From: Eubacterium sp.
GTDB taxonomy: Bacteria > Bacillota > Clostridia > Lachnospirales > Lachnospiraceae
Assembly (NCBI GenBank): GCA_017619835.1
Contig: JAFZRN010000007.1
Coordinates: 1 to 64,000 of the forward strand
Reading direction: 5' to 3'
Length of the DNA: 64,000 nucleotides
The notes beneath the pieces were generated by a model. The model saw only the letters and a program-made list of their open reading frames with translations, searched no databases and was not told the origin of the DNA. The position numbers and the translations under genes were made by a program. Positions 38,355 to 48,400 of the stretch are shown here, one piece after another (the stretch's first letter is position 1; the number at the start of each line of letters is the position of its first letter).

Positions 38355-40025
38355 CTACGCCTTGGTTTCTTCTTTATTAGATGTCACGTACTTGATGATC
38401 ACAATAACAAGTACCATCACGATAAGTGTGATCGGTAGTGATACCATTGCGATCGAGCCTTCAGCTACGTAGCCGATAACACCTGCGATGAGGTAGCCGA
38501 TTGCTGAAACAGCAGCTGCGGTAAGTGCATACGGAAGCTGTGTCGATACGTGGTTAACGTGATCTGAATGTGCTCCGGCTGATGCCATGATCGTTGTATC
38601 CGAGATCGGTGAACAGTGGTCGCCGCAAACAGCACCAGCGAGACATGCAGAGATGGAGATAACAAGCATCTCATATGAATCAGCGCCGTCAAATACGTTA
38701 CAAACGATAGGTATAAGTATTGCAAATGTTCCCCAGCTTGTACCTGTTGAGAAAGCAAGGAATACAGCTACAATGAATATTATAGCGGGCAGGAACATCT
38801 GAACGCCACCAGCGGATGCTGCTACAAGGTCATGTACATAGAACTTAGCGCCGAGAAGGCCTGTCATTCCCGAAAGTGTCCATGCCATTGTAAGTATAAG
38901 GATAGGTGCAACCATGGCCTTGAAGCCCTCAGGGATGCACTCTGCGAATTCTTTAAATGTAAGCACTCCTCTTACCATGTAGAAGCAGAAAGAGATAAGA
39001 AGTGTAACAAGGCTTCCGAGTACGAGACCCATAGATGCGTCTGCGTCTGCAAATGCCTGAACAAAACTTACGCCATCGAAGAAGCCGCCTGTGTAAACCA
39101 TACCGATGATACAGCAGATAATAAGAATGATTACAGGGAACACAAGGTCTATTACCTTTCCTGTAGGTGTCTTCATCTCTTCGTCGGCATTTCCGTAAGG
39201 ACGTGCCTCTGTTGTGAAAAGGTCACCCTTTTCGAAGGCATTTTTCTCATGCTTCTTCATAGGGCCGAACTCGAAATTCATAACGATCATGAGGATCATC
39301 ATGAGAATTGTAGTCAGCGCATAGAAGTTGTAAGGGATCGTCTTAAGGAACATCGTGAAGCCGTTGATGCCCGAATCATCGGGAACGGACGATGTAACTG
39401 CTGCGGCCCAGCTGGATACGGGTGCTATGATACACACAGGAGCTGCCGTAGCATCTATAAGGTATGCAAGCTTTGCACGTGATACCTTCTGTCTATCAGT
39501 AACCGGTCTCATAACCGAACCAACTGTAAGACAGTTAAAGTAATCGTCTACAAAGATAAGAACTCCGAGAACTACCGTTGCGATCTGGGTTCCGACTCTG
39601 GACTTGATATGCTCTGCTGCCCACTCACCAAAGGCTGCGGATCCGCCGACCTTATTCATGAGAGCAACCATGATACCGAGAATTACAAGGAATACAAGGA
39701 TTCCGACATTCCAGCTGTCAGCAAGCTTGTAAACCATACCCCCATCCTCGTTGAAAAGCATGGTGTTGAGCATAAGCTCCATATTTCCGTTTGCATAAAG
39801 AAGTGCACCTGACACGATTCCTACGAAAAGTGATGAGTAAACTTCTTTGGTGATAAGCGCCAGCACGATAGCGATAACAGGTGGTAACAGAGAGAAAATT
39901 GTTGAATAAACAGCCGGTTCATAGGACTCAGGGTCCACGCTTCCGGGGTTATTAACCGAAAATGCAATCAGTATACCTAGAATCACCAGTGCCGAGATTA
40001 GGAAAATGATACCTTTCTTTTTCAT
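38355..40025 (-). CDS. NhaC-family Na+/H+ antiporter-like transporter
   Basis: This 556-residue polytopic membrane protein has about 11-13 hydrophobic segments. Signature stretches include GSVMRPVTDRQKVSRAKLAY, IAPVSSWAAAVTSS, AFSTGTSWGTFAILIPI and GAVCGDHCSPISDTTIMASA, typical of the NhaC/PF03553 group. Members exchange sodium for protons or couple sodium to organic acids, so the substrate is not certain. A frame to 40088 adds 21 residues, but GGAGGCGAAGT sits directly before the ATG at 40025 (MKKKGIIFLISAL), which I use. It is followed within 17 bases by the prion-like membrane protein gene. Confidence 0.92.
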   Translation of the reverse strand: MKKKGIIFLISALVILGILIAFSVNNPGSVDPESYEPAVYSTIFSLLPPVIAIVLALITKEVYSSLFVGIVSGALLYANGNMELMLNTMLFNEDGGMVYKLADSWNVGILVFLVILGIMVALMNKVGGSAAFGEWAAEHIKSRVGTQIATVVLGVLIFVDDYFNCLTVGSVMRPVTDRQKVSRAKLAYLIDATAAPVCIIAPVSSWAAAVTSSVPDDSGINGFTMFLKTIPYNFYALTTILMMILMIVMNFEFGPMKKHEKNAFEKGDLFTTEARPYGNADEEMKTPTGKVIDLVFPVIILIICCIIGMVYTGGFFDGVSFVQAFADADASMGLVLGSLVTLLISFCFYMVRGVLTFKEFAECIPEGFKAMVAPILILTMAWTLSGMTGLLGAKFYVHDLVAASAGGVQMFLPAIIFIVAVFLAFSTGTSWGTFAILIPIVCNVFDGADSYEMLVISISACLAGAVCGDHCSPISDTTIMASAGAHSDHVNHVSTQLPYALTAAAVSAIGYLIAGVIGYVAEGSIAMVSLPITLIVMVLVIVIIKYVTSNKEETKA

Positions 40026-40190
40026 ACTTCGCCTCCTCCGTGGATTTTTCATAGGTTTTATTATAAATAAAAAGGGTAATAAATGCAATTATACTTTTAA
40101 GAAGAAGAAACTCGTTTGATGTAATTTCCGATAATTAAGTAAAAAGTTCGAAAAAATCGAAAAAAAGTTATGAAAAATCAAAAAAAGTGC

Positions 40191-40219
40191 GTGACAATTC
40201 ATTAAATTCGTAGTATGAT
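40191..40219 (+). promoter_or_regulatory. Promoter of tRNA-Pro
   Basis: GTGACA (40191-40196), a 17-base spacer and TATGAT (40214-40219) lie about 45 bases before the tRNA. The rest of 40026-40265 is A/T-rich and holds no gene; it must also contain the promoter for the antiporter gene on the other strand (a TATAAT lies near 40091 on the minus strand). Confidence 0.8.
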
Positions 40220-40265
40220 ACATTAGCTCAAAGAAATAGCAATGTTTTTTTGTTGCGTAATAAAT

Positions 40266-40339
40266 CGGGATGTGGCTCAGTTTGGTAGAGCGCCACATTA
40301 GGGATGTGGAGGCCGCAGGTTCAAGTCCTGTCATTCCGA
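40266..40339 (+). tRNA. tRNA-Pro(AGG)
   Basis: A complete 74-base cloverleaf: acceptor CGGGATG/CATTCCG with the C1-G72 pair typical of bacterial tRNA-Pro, D loop AGTTTGGTA, anticodon stem CCACA/TGTGG, loop TTAGGGA with anticodon AGG, T arm GCAGG-TTCAAGT-CCTGT, discriminator A. CCA is not encoded. An A34 proline tRNA is unusual in bacteria, and A34 may be deaminated to inosine by TadA. Confidence 0.95.
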
Positions 40340-40346
40340 CAAAACC

Positions 40347-40385
40347 AAAATGTGACAAACAGTTCAGATCTGTTTGTCACATTTT
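40347..40385. terminator. Terminator of tRNA-Pro / cysK; copy 1 of a second palindrome family
   Basis: Arms AAAATGTGACAAACAG (40347-40362) and CTGTTTGTCACATTTT (40370-40385) form a perfect 16-bp stem with T runs in both directions, so it can end both the tRNA and cysK. The same stem recurs at 41727-41759. Confidence 0.88.
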
Positions 40386-40411
40386 TGGGTTTGGCGGGGA
40401 ATTATATTAAT

Positions 40412-41341
40412 TTACTCCTGGAAAAGCACCGTCGAGAAATACCTCTCCGCCGTATCAGGCAGCACGGTTACGACCGTCTTCCCTTCTCCGAGCTTCTTCG
40501 CAAGCTGCAGCGCAGCTGCCACATTGGTTCCGCTGGATATTCCGCACAGCAGCCCCTCTTCTCTTGAAAGCCTCCTCGAAGTATTTATCGCTTCATCATC
40601 GCTTACAATATAGATATCACTATAGATATTCTGATTGAGGATCTTCGGAATGATACCGTCACCGATACCCATCTGCATATGAGTACCGATCGTACCGCCT
40701 GCAAGGATAGCCGCATTCTCCGGCTCAACAGCCCAGATTTCGATATCCGGATACTGAGCCTTCAGTACCTCACCGATTCCAGTTATCGTACCGCCGGTAC
40801 CGATACCCGAACAGAATCCGTGAATCGGACCTGCCACCTGCTCCATGATCTCGAGTGCCGTATGATTCTTATGAGCCATTATATTATTGGGGTTTTCAAA
40901 TTGCTGCGGCACAAAAACCTTCGGGTCAGCCTTCTGCATATCAAGTGCAGTCTGCACACACTCATCCATACATTTTCCGATATCACCGTCATCATGGATA
41001 AGGATAACCTCAGCACCGTAATGCTTAACGAGCTTTCTCCTCTCCTCACTAACCGAATCCGGCATGATGATAATGGTCTTGTAGCCCCTGACCGCACCAA
41101 CAAGCGCAAGTCCTATGCCCTGATTTCCACTGGTAGGCTCAACGATTATCGTATCTTCCTTGATAAGTCCCGCCTTCTCGGCAGCCTTGATCATATTGTA
41201 TGCAGTACGTGTCTTGATAGAGCCGCCGATATTGGTGCCCTCAAACTTAACGAGCACCTCAGCCATTCCCGGCTCAACCATCTTATTAAGTCTGACCATG
41301 GGTGTATGTCCGATGGCCTCTAAAATATTATTGTATATCAT
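40412..41341 (-). CDS. cysK: Cysteine synthase (O-acetylserine sulfhydrylase)
   Basis: A 309-residue PLP enzyme makes cysteine from O-acetylserine and sulfide. GGSIKTRTAYNMI carries the PLP-Schiff-base lysine, where the common CysK form is SVKDR. EPTSGNQGIGLA is the substrate-binding TSGN loop, and GSGIGTGGTITGIGE is the phosphate-binding loop. CGISSGTNVAAALQ is the C-terminal substrate motif. The KTR form is a variant, so substrate preference within the CysK/CBS group could differ. GAGGAAAGACCA precedes the ATG. It follows the tautomerase gene by 21 bases. Confidence 0.93.
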   Translation of the reverse strand: MIYNNILEAIGHTPMVRLNKMVEPGMAEVLVKFEGTNIGGSIKTRTAYNMIKAAEKAGLIKEDTIIVEPTSGNQGIGLALVGAVRGYKTIIIMPDSVSEERRKLVKHYGAEVILIHDDGDIGKCMDECVQTALDMQKADPKVFVPQQFENPNNIMAHKNHTALEIMEQVAGPIHGFCSGIGTGGTITGIGEVLKAQYPDIEIWAVEPENAAILAGGTIGTHMQMGIGDGIIPKILNQNIYSDIYIVSDDEAINTSRRLSREEGLLCGISSGTNVAAALQLAKKLGEGKTVVTVLPDTAERYFSTVLFQE

Positions 41342-41362
41342 TGGTCTTTCCTCGCAAATGTT

Positions 41363-41704
41363 TTAGAAGTTTCCACCGTTCCAGCCCCATGATGTGGTTG
41401 CACGGTAATCAACATATATACTGTCAGCCGGAATTCCGAGCTCCTCCTCATAGATCTCACAGATCTTGGCAGTCATAGCATCACTGGATGAAGGAACATT
41501 TCCGCCGTAAATGTCTACTGAAACATAAACTGCCTTCTCCATCTTCTTTCCACCAAAATACAGACAGTAATCGTCATCAAAACCAACCATCACAAAACGC
41601 TCTGATTTTCCAATCAGTGCAGCTGCCTCAGCAAGCTTAGCCTTGATGGACTCCTTCTTCTCGTCAGAAACTTTAATTGAAATCTTTGAATCAATAAATG
41701 GCAT
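41363..41704 (-). CDS. MIF-type tautomerase
   Basis: A 113-residue protein of the macrophage migration inhibitory factor superfamily. MPFIDSKISIKVSDEK gives the catalytic N-terminal proline after Met removal. FDDDYCLYFGGKK and the GIPADSIYVDYRATTSWGWNG ending match MIF/phenylpyruvate tautomerase-related proteins (about 115 residues). The enzymes ketonise enols such as phenylpyruvate; the true bacterial substrate is unknown. AAAAGGAGGCGCGAT precedes the ATG. It is probably cotranscribed with cysK downstream. Confidence 0.9.
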   Translation of the reverse strand: MPFIDSKISIKVSDEKKESIKAKLAEAAALIGKSERFVMVGFDDDYCLYFGGKKMEKAVYVSVDIYGGNVPSSSDAMTAKICEIYEEELGIPADSIYVDYRATTSWGWNGGNF

Positions 41705-41726
41705 ATCGCGCCTCCTTTTTTATATT

Positions 41727-41759
41727 ATGTGACAAACAAATCAGATCTGTTTGTCACAT
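41727..41759. repeat. Second palindrome family, copy 2
   Basis: ATGTGACAAACA (41727-41738) and TGTTTGTCACAT (41748-41759) around a TCAGATC centre. The stem matches the hairpin at 40347-40385, but no T run follows on the minus strand, so it is not a clear terminator for the gene upstream. Confidence 0.75.
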
Positions 41760-41767
41760 TTTTCTTC

Positions 41768-42805
41768 TTATTCTCCGGAAATGTCTTCCTCAGCCTCAGT
41801 AATCGAGTCAGCAACTTCTTCTGCCGCCTCAGAAACTTCCTCTTCGGCTTCTGCGACTTCTTCCACAGTATCATGGGCAGCTTCTTCAGTCTCTTCAACC
41901 GCCTTAGAAACAGTCTCAACAGCATCCGTCGGCTCAGCCATCTCATCTTGAGGCTCCTCATCAACATCGGATGCTTCTTCAGTCTTTGTATCGTCTTCGA
42001 CATCATTTCCAGCCTCAGCATCGCCTTCAGATTGTTCTCCAGCCTCAGCATCGCCCTCTGCAGATTCCCCACCCTCAGCAGCTTCCCCATACGGCTGGTA
42101 TGGCTCGTAGCTTGCGTTCATAGCCTTCTTGTTACGATTGGACGCAACAAAGATGATAATGATAGCAGCCACAATTATAACAAATATCAGCGAAAGCGCT
42201 GCGATGATAAGAGGCCAGTTAATGATAGAAAACTCCGCATGCATTCCCTCGCCCGGCTTAACCCTGAGCATATCCCACTCAAGCGTCCTGCCGCCATCGA
42301 GAACATTGTGCGCATTAGAATTCTTTGCCGGCGAAGGAACTTTAAGAACAAACTTCATATATCCGCCCGACTTCTCAAATTCATCATAATATGCAGCATC
42401 CTCTTCCGATTCCTCGGAATCAGGAAGGAAATTGTAGTCAAATGTGTAATTGAAGCCATCTTTTACAATGCTTATTTCTTCATTCTCCGAAAATGTTCCG
42501 GCCTCGGTACCGCTCATCTCACCTGAGAGGTTGTCTATCTCAAGATCCTTCTTCCCAATAATATAGCCGGCATATCCGTCCTCTGAATACTCCTGGCACT
42601 CCCAGCCTGCTTCTTTCAGACGATCCATACTTTCCTTCATGTCATCAGCATCATAAAGACTATCTTCTGATGTATTGACAGCATAAGTAATTGTCAGATC
42701 AGCCTTTCCATTTCTCTTGATCTCAACCTCAGTGTTGTACCTCATACAACCGGCCAGGCCCATCATAATCGCTAGCATGACCACAACCACATAAAACTTC
42801 TTCAT
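41768..42805 (-). CDS. LppM-like lipoprotein with membrane helix and acidic tail
   Basis: A 345-residue envelope protein. The start at 42805 (MKKFYVVVVMLAIMMGLAGC) follows AAAGGATTTAGTTTT; an ATG six codons upstream lacks a ribosome site. LAGC is a lipobox, with Cys20 as the lipidation site. The exported domain (about 21-215) has the NTEVEIKRNGKADLTITYAV opening seen in LppM/DUF3153-type proteins. A membrane helix lies at about 220-245 (LIIAALSLIFVIIVAAIIII). The rest is a long Glu/Ala/Asp-rich tail of about 90 residues, like the acidic tail of the 703-residue protein. The function is unknown. It lies 20 bases after the last giant paralogue and may be cotranscribed. Confidence 0.72.
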   Translation of the reverse strand: MKKFYVVVVMLAIMMGLAGCMRYNTEVEIKRNGKADLTITYAVNTSEDSLYDADDMKESMDRLKEAGWECQEYSEDGYAGYIIGKKDLEIDNLSGEMSGTEAGTFSENEEISIVKDGFNYTFDYNFLPDSEESEEDAAYYDEFEKSGGYMKFVLKVPSPAKNSNAHNVLDGGRTLEWDMLRVKPGEGMHAEFSIINWPLIIAALSLIFVIIVAAIIIIFVASNRNKKAMNASYEPYQPYGEAAEGGESAEGDAEAGEQSEGDAEAGNDVEDDTKTEEASDVDEEPQDEMAEPTDAVETVSKAVEETEEAAHDTVEEVAEAEEEVSEAAEEVADSITEAEEDISGE

Positions 42806-42825
42806 AAAACTAAATCCTTTCATTC

Positions 42826-45393
42826 TTACTTAACGGTTACTTTTATTTTCTTGGTAATACCGTTCTGAGCGTAGACGTATATGTCGCACTTGCCTTTGCC
42901 GACTGCTTTGATAACGCCCTTGTTGCTGACGGTTGCAACGGCTGTATCCGTACTCTCATACTGGATTGCACGGTGCTTCTTAACCTTAAGCTTCTTGCTT
43001 GCTGCTTTCTGCTTTGCCTTAAGCTTAAATGTCTTGCCTGTTTTAAGTGAAACTTTATTCTTCTTAGCCTTAGTTGTCAGGCTCTTGGCATTACCGACCT
43101 TACCGCCTGTCGTTGCTGCATGGATTGTTTTTGATGTCGAAAGAACCTTTCCGTCTTTATCAACCGCAACAATGAGGTATTTATAATATGTACCTTTCTT
43201 AAGCTTCTTCTGGGTAAATGTCGTCTTGGACACTACCTTTATCTTCTGGTACTTATTCTTATTACCGCACTTATTTCCATAGATATAATATGATGCTGCT
43301 CCTGCAACCTTCTTCCATGTAAGCTTTACTGAATTCTTTGTAACCTTGGATGCTTTAGCTTGTAACGTTGCGAAATCATTTCCAGAAGGATCGTTATCAT
43401 CCGGAAGTGTTGTGATCACTGCCTCTACATCTTCAATCGGATTTCCGGGTGAAACTGTTCCGGGCTCAGGAGTTGTTCCGGGAGCAGGTGTGGTTCCGGG
43501 CTCAGGTGTCGTACCGGGCTCAGGTGTAGCTCCGGGTTCCGGTGACTCTCCAGGCCCAGGAGTCGAATCAGGCGTTGGAGATGCATCGGGTGTAGAGCTT
43601 CCCTCGGGTGTTGGCGTTACATCCGGGGTCGGTGTAGTCTCCCCCTCCTTAACGATTTTTACTATTTGAACCGGATTTCCGTCAGCATCAACAATACATC
43701 TTTTATCGTAATCAAATTTTCCATCTTCCGGAATGATAATTTCAGAACCATCCTTAATCTTTATATCACGCGCATATAATGGCACAAACCAAACCGCTTC
43801 TATATAAAGATTTCCATCAATAGTAAGTGTATATGGCCAAGAAACTATTATTCCCGAAACACCTTTAATATTCACATCTCCTTTTGTTACAACGTTTAAA
43901 TCCCCAGCGCAATAGATTGCTTCTTCATTATCGTCCACATCTAATACTGCATTTTCCAGATATAACGTCTTTGTTTCAGGATCATATTTTCCTTTACCTG
44001 ATAAAAGCCCCTGAATATCGTCACTCGTATCATGAGAAAGCTTTTCACCACCGACATATATCGGATACATATCCTTTATATCTACATATATTGCAAACTG
44101 ATCATCATCAGTCAGAAAATGTTTTTTATCATCACTTATATGACTTGCCGAAGGAGCTATAGAATCTATAACATAACCATAGTCGGGATGGATTATCAAT
44201 TCTCCTCCGACAGTAACTGCTTCTGCATCAGCATGTGCAGAAAAATCTCCATTTATTTTTATATCTTTTTCCGCACTGATACAATATTTTCGTCCGGTAT
44301 TTCTACATTGTCCATCTACAATGATATTTCCCTTGCTAAAAATACATATTGCATCACTATAATGTGTGTATGCTCTCAAAGAATGATCTTTCTTAATCAC
44401 AATGTCATCTTTTACATAGACTCCATATGATTTAAAATATTTAATATTTACATCTCCGTCTATTGTAAGACTCTTTTGGCAAATGATTCCGTAAGCCACA
44501 CCTTCAGCATCTATATCCATCTTACCACTGATTTTCAGATCATCATCCGATTCAATCAATGCATCTGTACAGTCATGATCAAACTTTGCACCTTCACCCC
44601 AATAAAGAGTTTTTGTCGAAGAATTATAAGATACTGTACCACCGGTTATTCCAGGGATTTTATTATAATTTTTTGATGTTACCTGAACGCCACCTACTTT
44701 TATACCATACACTGTAAAACCGATTTTAAACTTTGTTATGGGTGTTAAATCAGAATCAGAATAATAATATATAGAGTTTCCATCAGTAATATATGAATAT
44801 ATATCCGGTTCAATAAACCTTAAACCTTGACTTAAATTAAACTCGGCCGCTCTAACGGAAGTAGATTCATTATCAACCACATATGTCCCATCAATAAACT
44901 CAATTTTATCTGCCCAAAGAGTTCTATGACTTGACTCCTTAGTTGTAAATGAGCTGGTTCCGTTAACAAATTCCACTCCGGCATTTTCGGCATATATAGC
45001 TTCTCCGCTGGTAGTAATGTCAAAATCACCATTAAGTTTCAGATCAGCCTGAGAATAGATACCATACAGCGTTTTAGGAAAATTAAGCACTGCCTTACCG
45101 GTTATCGTAATGGTACCAATACCTGAACCAACTTTCACTAATGGCTCCGAACTGGTAGTATTAGAACTTGCGGAAACATTTTCAAAATTCAACGTTTTAC
45201 TCGCGGGATCATAAGATACAGTTCCCGAGCCAAAACCGGGGATATTTCCCTTATTTGCATCGGTAACCTGGGTACCCTTAATCCAGATGTCATACTTTGT
45301 TTCCCCCGCATGAACATCCGGCGCAGTATTAACACCGAAAATGACTGCCATAACAAACAGTATCGAAACAACCACTTTAACTGTTCTTTTCAT
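42826..45393 (-). CDS. Giant secreted paralogue 1 (855 aa): 3 beta-helix modules, TP linker, fn3, Big_2
   Basis: The smallest of five tandem paralogues. Signal peptide 1-29 (ending DVHA), then three modules starting near residues 33, 228 and 442. Each begins with a Y-x-I/L-x-V-G-x-x-V-T...I-P-G header ([20 protein letters not shown]) followed by strand-turn repeats such as [19 protein letters not shown]. These suggest right-handed beta-helices. A Pro/Glu/Thr-rich linker (about 586-650) leads to a fibronectin III domain (about 665-755) and Big_2 (about 760-855) with a strongly basic end. No LPxTG or transmembrane segment is present. A role in surface binding is inference. It is the last paralogue in transcription order. 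Confidence 0.75.
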   Translation of the reverse strand: MKRTVKVVVSILFVMAVIFGVNTAPDVHAGETKYDIWIKGTQVTDANKGNIPGFGSGTVSYDPASKTLNFENVSASSNTTSSEPLVKVGSGIGTITITGKAVLNFPKTLYGIYSQADLKLNGDFDITTSGEAIYAENAGVEFVNGTSSFTTKESSHRTLWADKIEFIDGTYVVDNESTSVRAAEFNLSQGLRFIEPDIYSYITDGNSIYYYSDSDLTPITKFKIGFTVYGIKVGGVQVTSKNYNKIPGITGGTVSYNSSTKTLYWGEGAKFDHDCTDALIESDDDLKISGKMDIDAEGVAYGIICQKSLTIDGDVNIKYFKSYGVYVKDDIVIKKDHSLRAYTHYSDAICIFSKGNIIVDGQCRNTGRKYCISAEKDIKINGDFSAHADAEAVTVGGELIIHPDYGYVIDSIAPSASHISDDKKHFLTDDDQFAIYVDIKDMYPIYVGGEKLSHDTSDDIQGLLSGKGKYDPETKTLYLENAVLDVDDNEEAIYCAGDLNVVTKGDVNIKGVSGIIVSWPYTLTIDGNLYIEAVWFVPLYARDIKIKDGSEIIIPEDGKFDYDKRCIVDADGNPVQIVKIVKEGETTPTPDVTPTPEGSSTPDASPTPDSTPGPGESPEPGATPEPGTTPEPGTTPAPGTTPEPGTVSPGNPIEDVEAVITTLPDDNDPSGNDFATLQAKASKVTKNSVKLTWKKVAGAASYYIYGNKCGNKNKYQKIKVVSKTTFTQKKLKKGTYYKYLIVAVDKDGKVLSTSKTIHAATTGGKVGNAKSLTTKAKKNKVSLKTGKTFKLKAKQKAASKKLKVKKHRAIQYESTDTAVATVSNKGVIKAVGKGKCDIYVYAQNGITKKIKVTVK
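42835..43400 (-). repeat. Fn3-Big_2 tail cassette, copy 1 of 5 (direct repeats)
   Basis: About 570 bases encoding the C-terminal tail recur with very high identity near 45465-46030, 49494-50070, 52787-53375 and 56762-57340. [19 protein letters not shown] is shared by four of the five, with one substitution in the last. These are long direct repeats that could recombine. Confidence 0.85.
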
Positions 45394-45422
45394 AAAAATA
45401 CTTTTCCCTTCTTAACATTTTT

Positions 45423-45445
45423 GTAATGGGGTCAAGCCCCATTAC
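45423..45445. repeat. REP-like palindrome, copy 5, GTAATG-arm form (paralogue 1 / 2 junction)
   Basis: GTAAT arms around GGGGTCAAGCCCC, followed by AAAAGTGTTACA as in copy 4. The 64-base gap between the two paralogues consists largely of this repeat. Confidence 0.88.
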
Positions 45446-45457
45446 AAAAGTGTTACA

Positions 45458-48400
45458 TTATTTAACGGTTACTTTAATCTTCTTTGTTATACCATTCTGA
45501 GCATATACGTATATGTCGCACTTACCCTTGCCGACTGCTTTGATCTTGCCGCTTGAGTTTACTGTTGCGACCGCGGGATTCGTGCTCTCGTACTGGATTG
45601 CACGGTGTTTCTTAACCTTAAGCTTCTTGCTTGCTGCTTTCTGCTTTGCTTTAAGCTTAAATGTCTTGCCCTTCTTGAGTGTAACCTTATTCTTCTTAGC
45701 CTTGGTCGTAATGCTCTTTGCATTGCCGACCTTACCGCCAAGAGTTGCTGCGTGGATAGTCTTCGATGTCGAAAGAACTTTTCCATCCTTATCAACCGCA
45801 ACGATAAGATACTTATAATATGTGCCCTTCTTAAGCTTCTTCTGGGTAAATGTCGTCTTGGACACAACCTTTATCCTCTTATACTTATTCTTTACTCCAC
45901 ACTTATTTCCATAGATATAATATGACTTAGCTCCGGCAACCTTCTTCCATGTAAGCTTGATGGAATTCTTGGTAACCTTGGATGCTTTTGCCTGAAGTGT
46001 AGCAAAGTCACTACCTGCAGGATCGTCGTCATTTGGAAGTGCGAGGATAACTGCCTCAACATCTTCTATCGTATTTCCGGGTGAAACCGTTCCGGGTTCA
46101 GGAGTAGTTCCGGGTGTAGGTGTTGAGCCAGGTGTAGGAGTAGCCTCCGCCTTCTTACCAATCTTTACTATCTTTGCAGGATTTCCGTCTTTATCGACAA
46201 TAGTCTCCTGAGTCTTATCGAACTTTCCACCTTCAGGGATAAGGATCTCATAACCATCTGATAGTTCGAAATCATTAGCAGTAATTGCTTGGCCATCTTT
46301 CATCTCAATATATAAGCTTCCATCAACAGTAAGTATTCCTGTAATATAGATTCCAATACTGCTTGTAGTATTTATAATTTTACAATCGCCCTTGGTAACA
46401 ACTTTCAGATCAATTAATGAATCGATACAGCTATACCAAACATCATTAATGACCGCATCTTCAAGATATAACGTTTTATCTGCCGGTTTATAAGAGCCCT
46501 TTCCTGAAGCAAGACCTAATATATTATCTTTTGATTCAGAAGTTATCTTCTTTCCACCAACATATACCAGATATAAATAATTAATTTCAACCTGTTTTGC
46601 CACTATATCATCAGCTGTCAAAAACTTCTTTTTATCATCACTTAAATGAGTTGCTGACGCGACTTTATCATAATAGCTTCCTCTGATAATGCCGTAATTC
46701 GGGTCAATCGAGACAGTGCCACCAACAGATATAGCTTCACCAGAACTACGTGCTTCTACTTCACAAGCAATTTTGAAATCATTTACAACCCTGATACCAA
46801 ATTTATCTCCTTCACCATCAATATAATTTGCCGAATCCATATTTATGGAACCATCTACATATATTCCGGTTTCGCGTCCAATTCCCCTTATATTACCTTC
46901 TTCACAAATAAATATATTCTTCTTTGTACGGATACCAGTTCCGTTACTTGCATTTGTAGCAGTACCGATCAAATATGCATAAGTACCGGGCTTAATTTCA
47001 ATATCTCCATTAGCAAATACACCATATGTATCAGCTTTAACTCTTATCAAACCATTTATTGTAAGCTTATTACATACGATTCCATAATGTGCCTTGTTAT
47101 CATTCAAAACCATTCCGCCGGATATAGTAAGATCATCATCAGAATCTATCAAGGCATATGTACTGGTATTCTTTAATTTACAAGTATTGCTCCAATATAA
47201 AGTTTTAGTAACAGGATCATAAGAAGCCGTTCCACCATACACACCGGGAATAGCATTACAGTTTTTAGATGTAATCTGAACGCCTCCAACCTTGAGATTA
47301 TACTTTTCGGGTCCGATTGTAACCTCAGAAACAGGGGATCCTGAAGAAACGATTGAATTCTGAGAGCTATCGAAAACGCCATCCGACGGTTCAAGTATTT
47401 TAATTCCATCTTCCAATTCAAGACCAAATGAGTAAATAGCATAATGCGGCGAGCTGAAGCTATGTTCTCCGTCTATAACCTTTATACTATTAGCATCAAT
47501 ACAAATTCCCAAATAAAAATCCGTTCTAAAATGTGTCTCTCCGGATTCAAACGTTACTTTAACGGCATAAATCGCAGAATTATCAACAGTAATGTCAAAT
47601 ATTCCGGAAATGATAATATCTTTATACGAATAAAATCCATAAGTACAATTCTGACAATCTATCGTAGCATTTCCTGTAATCCTAAGATCCTGAATATTTG
47701 ATTGTACGATTGCAGATTTAGAAGCAGACGAATCACAATTTACATTATCAAAAAACAGAGTATTTGAATATGGATTATAGGATACCGTTCCGCCATCAAA
47801 ATCATAGATGTCAAACCTATTTCTATTCGTTACCTGGGTATCCATTACATAAAGATCATAATTTTGTAATGCTTCTCCTACTTCAACATATTTAAGTCTA
47901 TTAGATTCATAATCTTTATAAAAGTAATTAAGTTCAGAATTACTGGTTACTTTACCATCAGAAGGATAAAGAATACTAACTTTAGAATCTATAATAATCA
48001 TTTGATCAGCAAAAACCGCATTAGCAAATGAAGAACTATCATAAGTATGGGCTATTATATAGCCTCCGTCAAAATAACAGCTTCCATTGGTATGAATGCC
48101 ATAATATTTTCCTAAACATTCAATATTACCATCCACAATATAGAAATCATTTTTACAGAAAACAGCAGCATCTCCATATGGAGTATCTATACATGATTGA
48201 CCACCTGAAAACTGAATGCTTCCATCTGATGAAATACATTCTAACGAATTAGAATTTGAAGTTCTTATTTTAAAGTTTCCATTAAAATCTATATCTTTAG
48301 AGCTAAAAATAGCGGTCGTACTACTATATTCATTAATGTTACAGCTACCTTTGATCGTAAGGTTTTCAACCTCAGAATATATTAGGCATTGCATATTGGG

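Noticed and set aside
42806-42823. Start of the LppM-like lipoprotein at 42823
   Set aside because: No ribosome site precedes it; AAAGGA is correctly spaced for the ATG at 42805.
43440-43640. CRISPR-like short repeats in the linker DNA of the giant genes
   Set aside because: They are in-frame PGTTPEP linker codons without uniform spacers.
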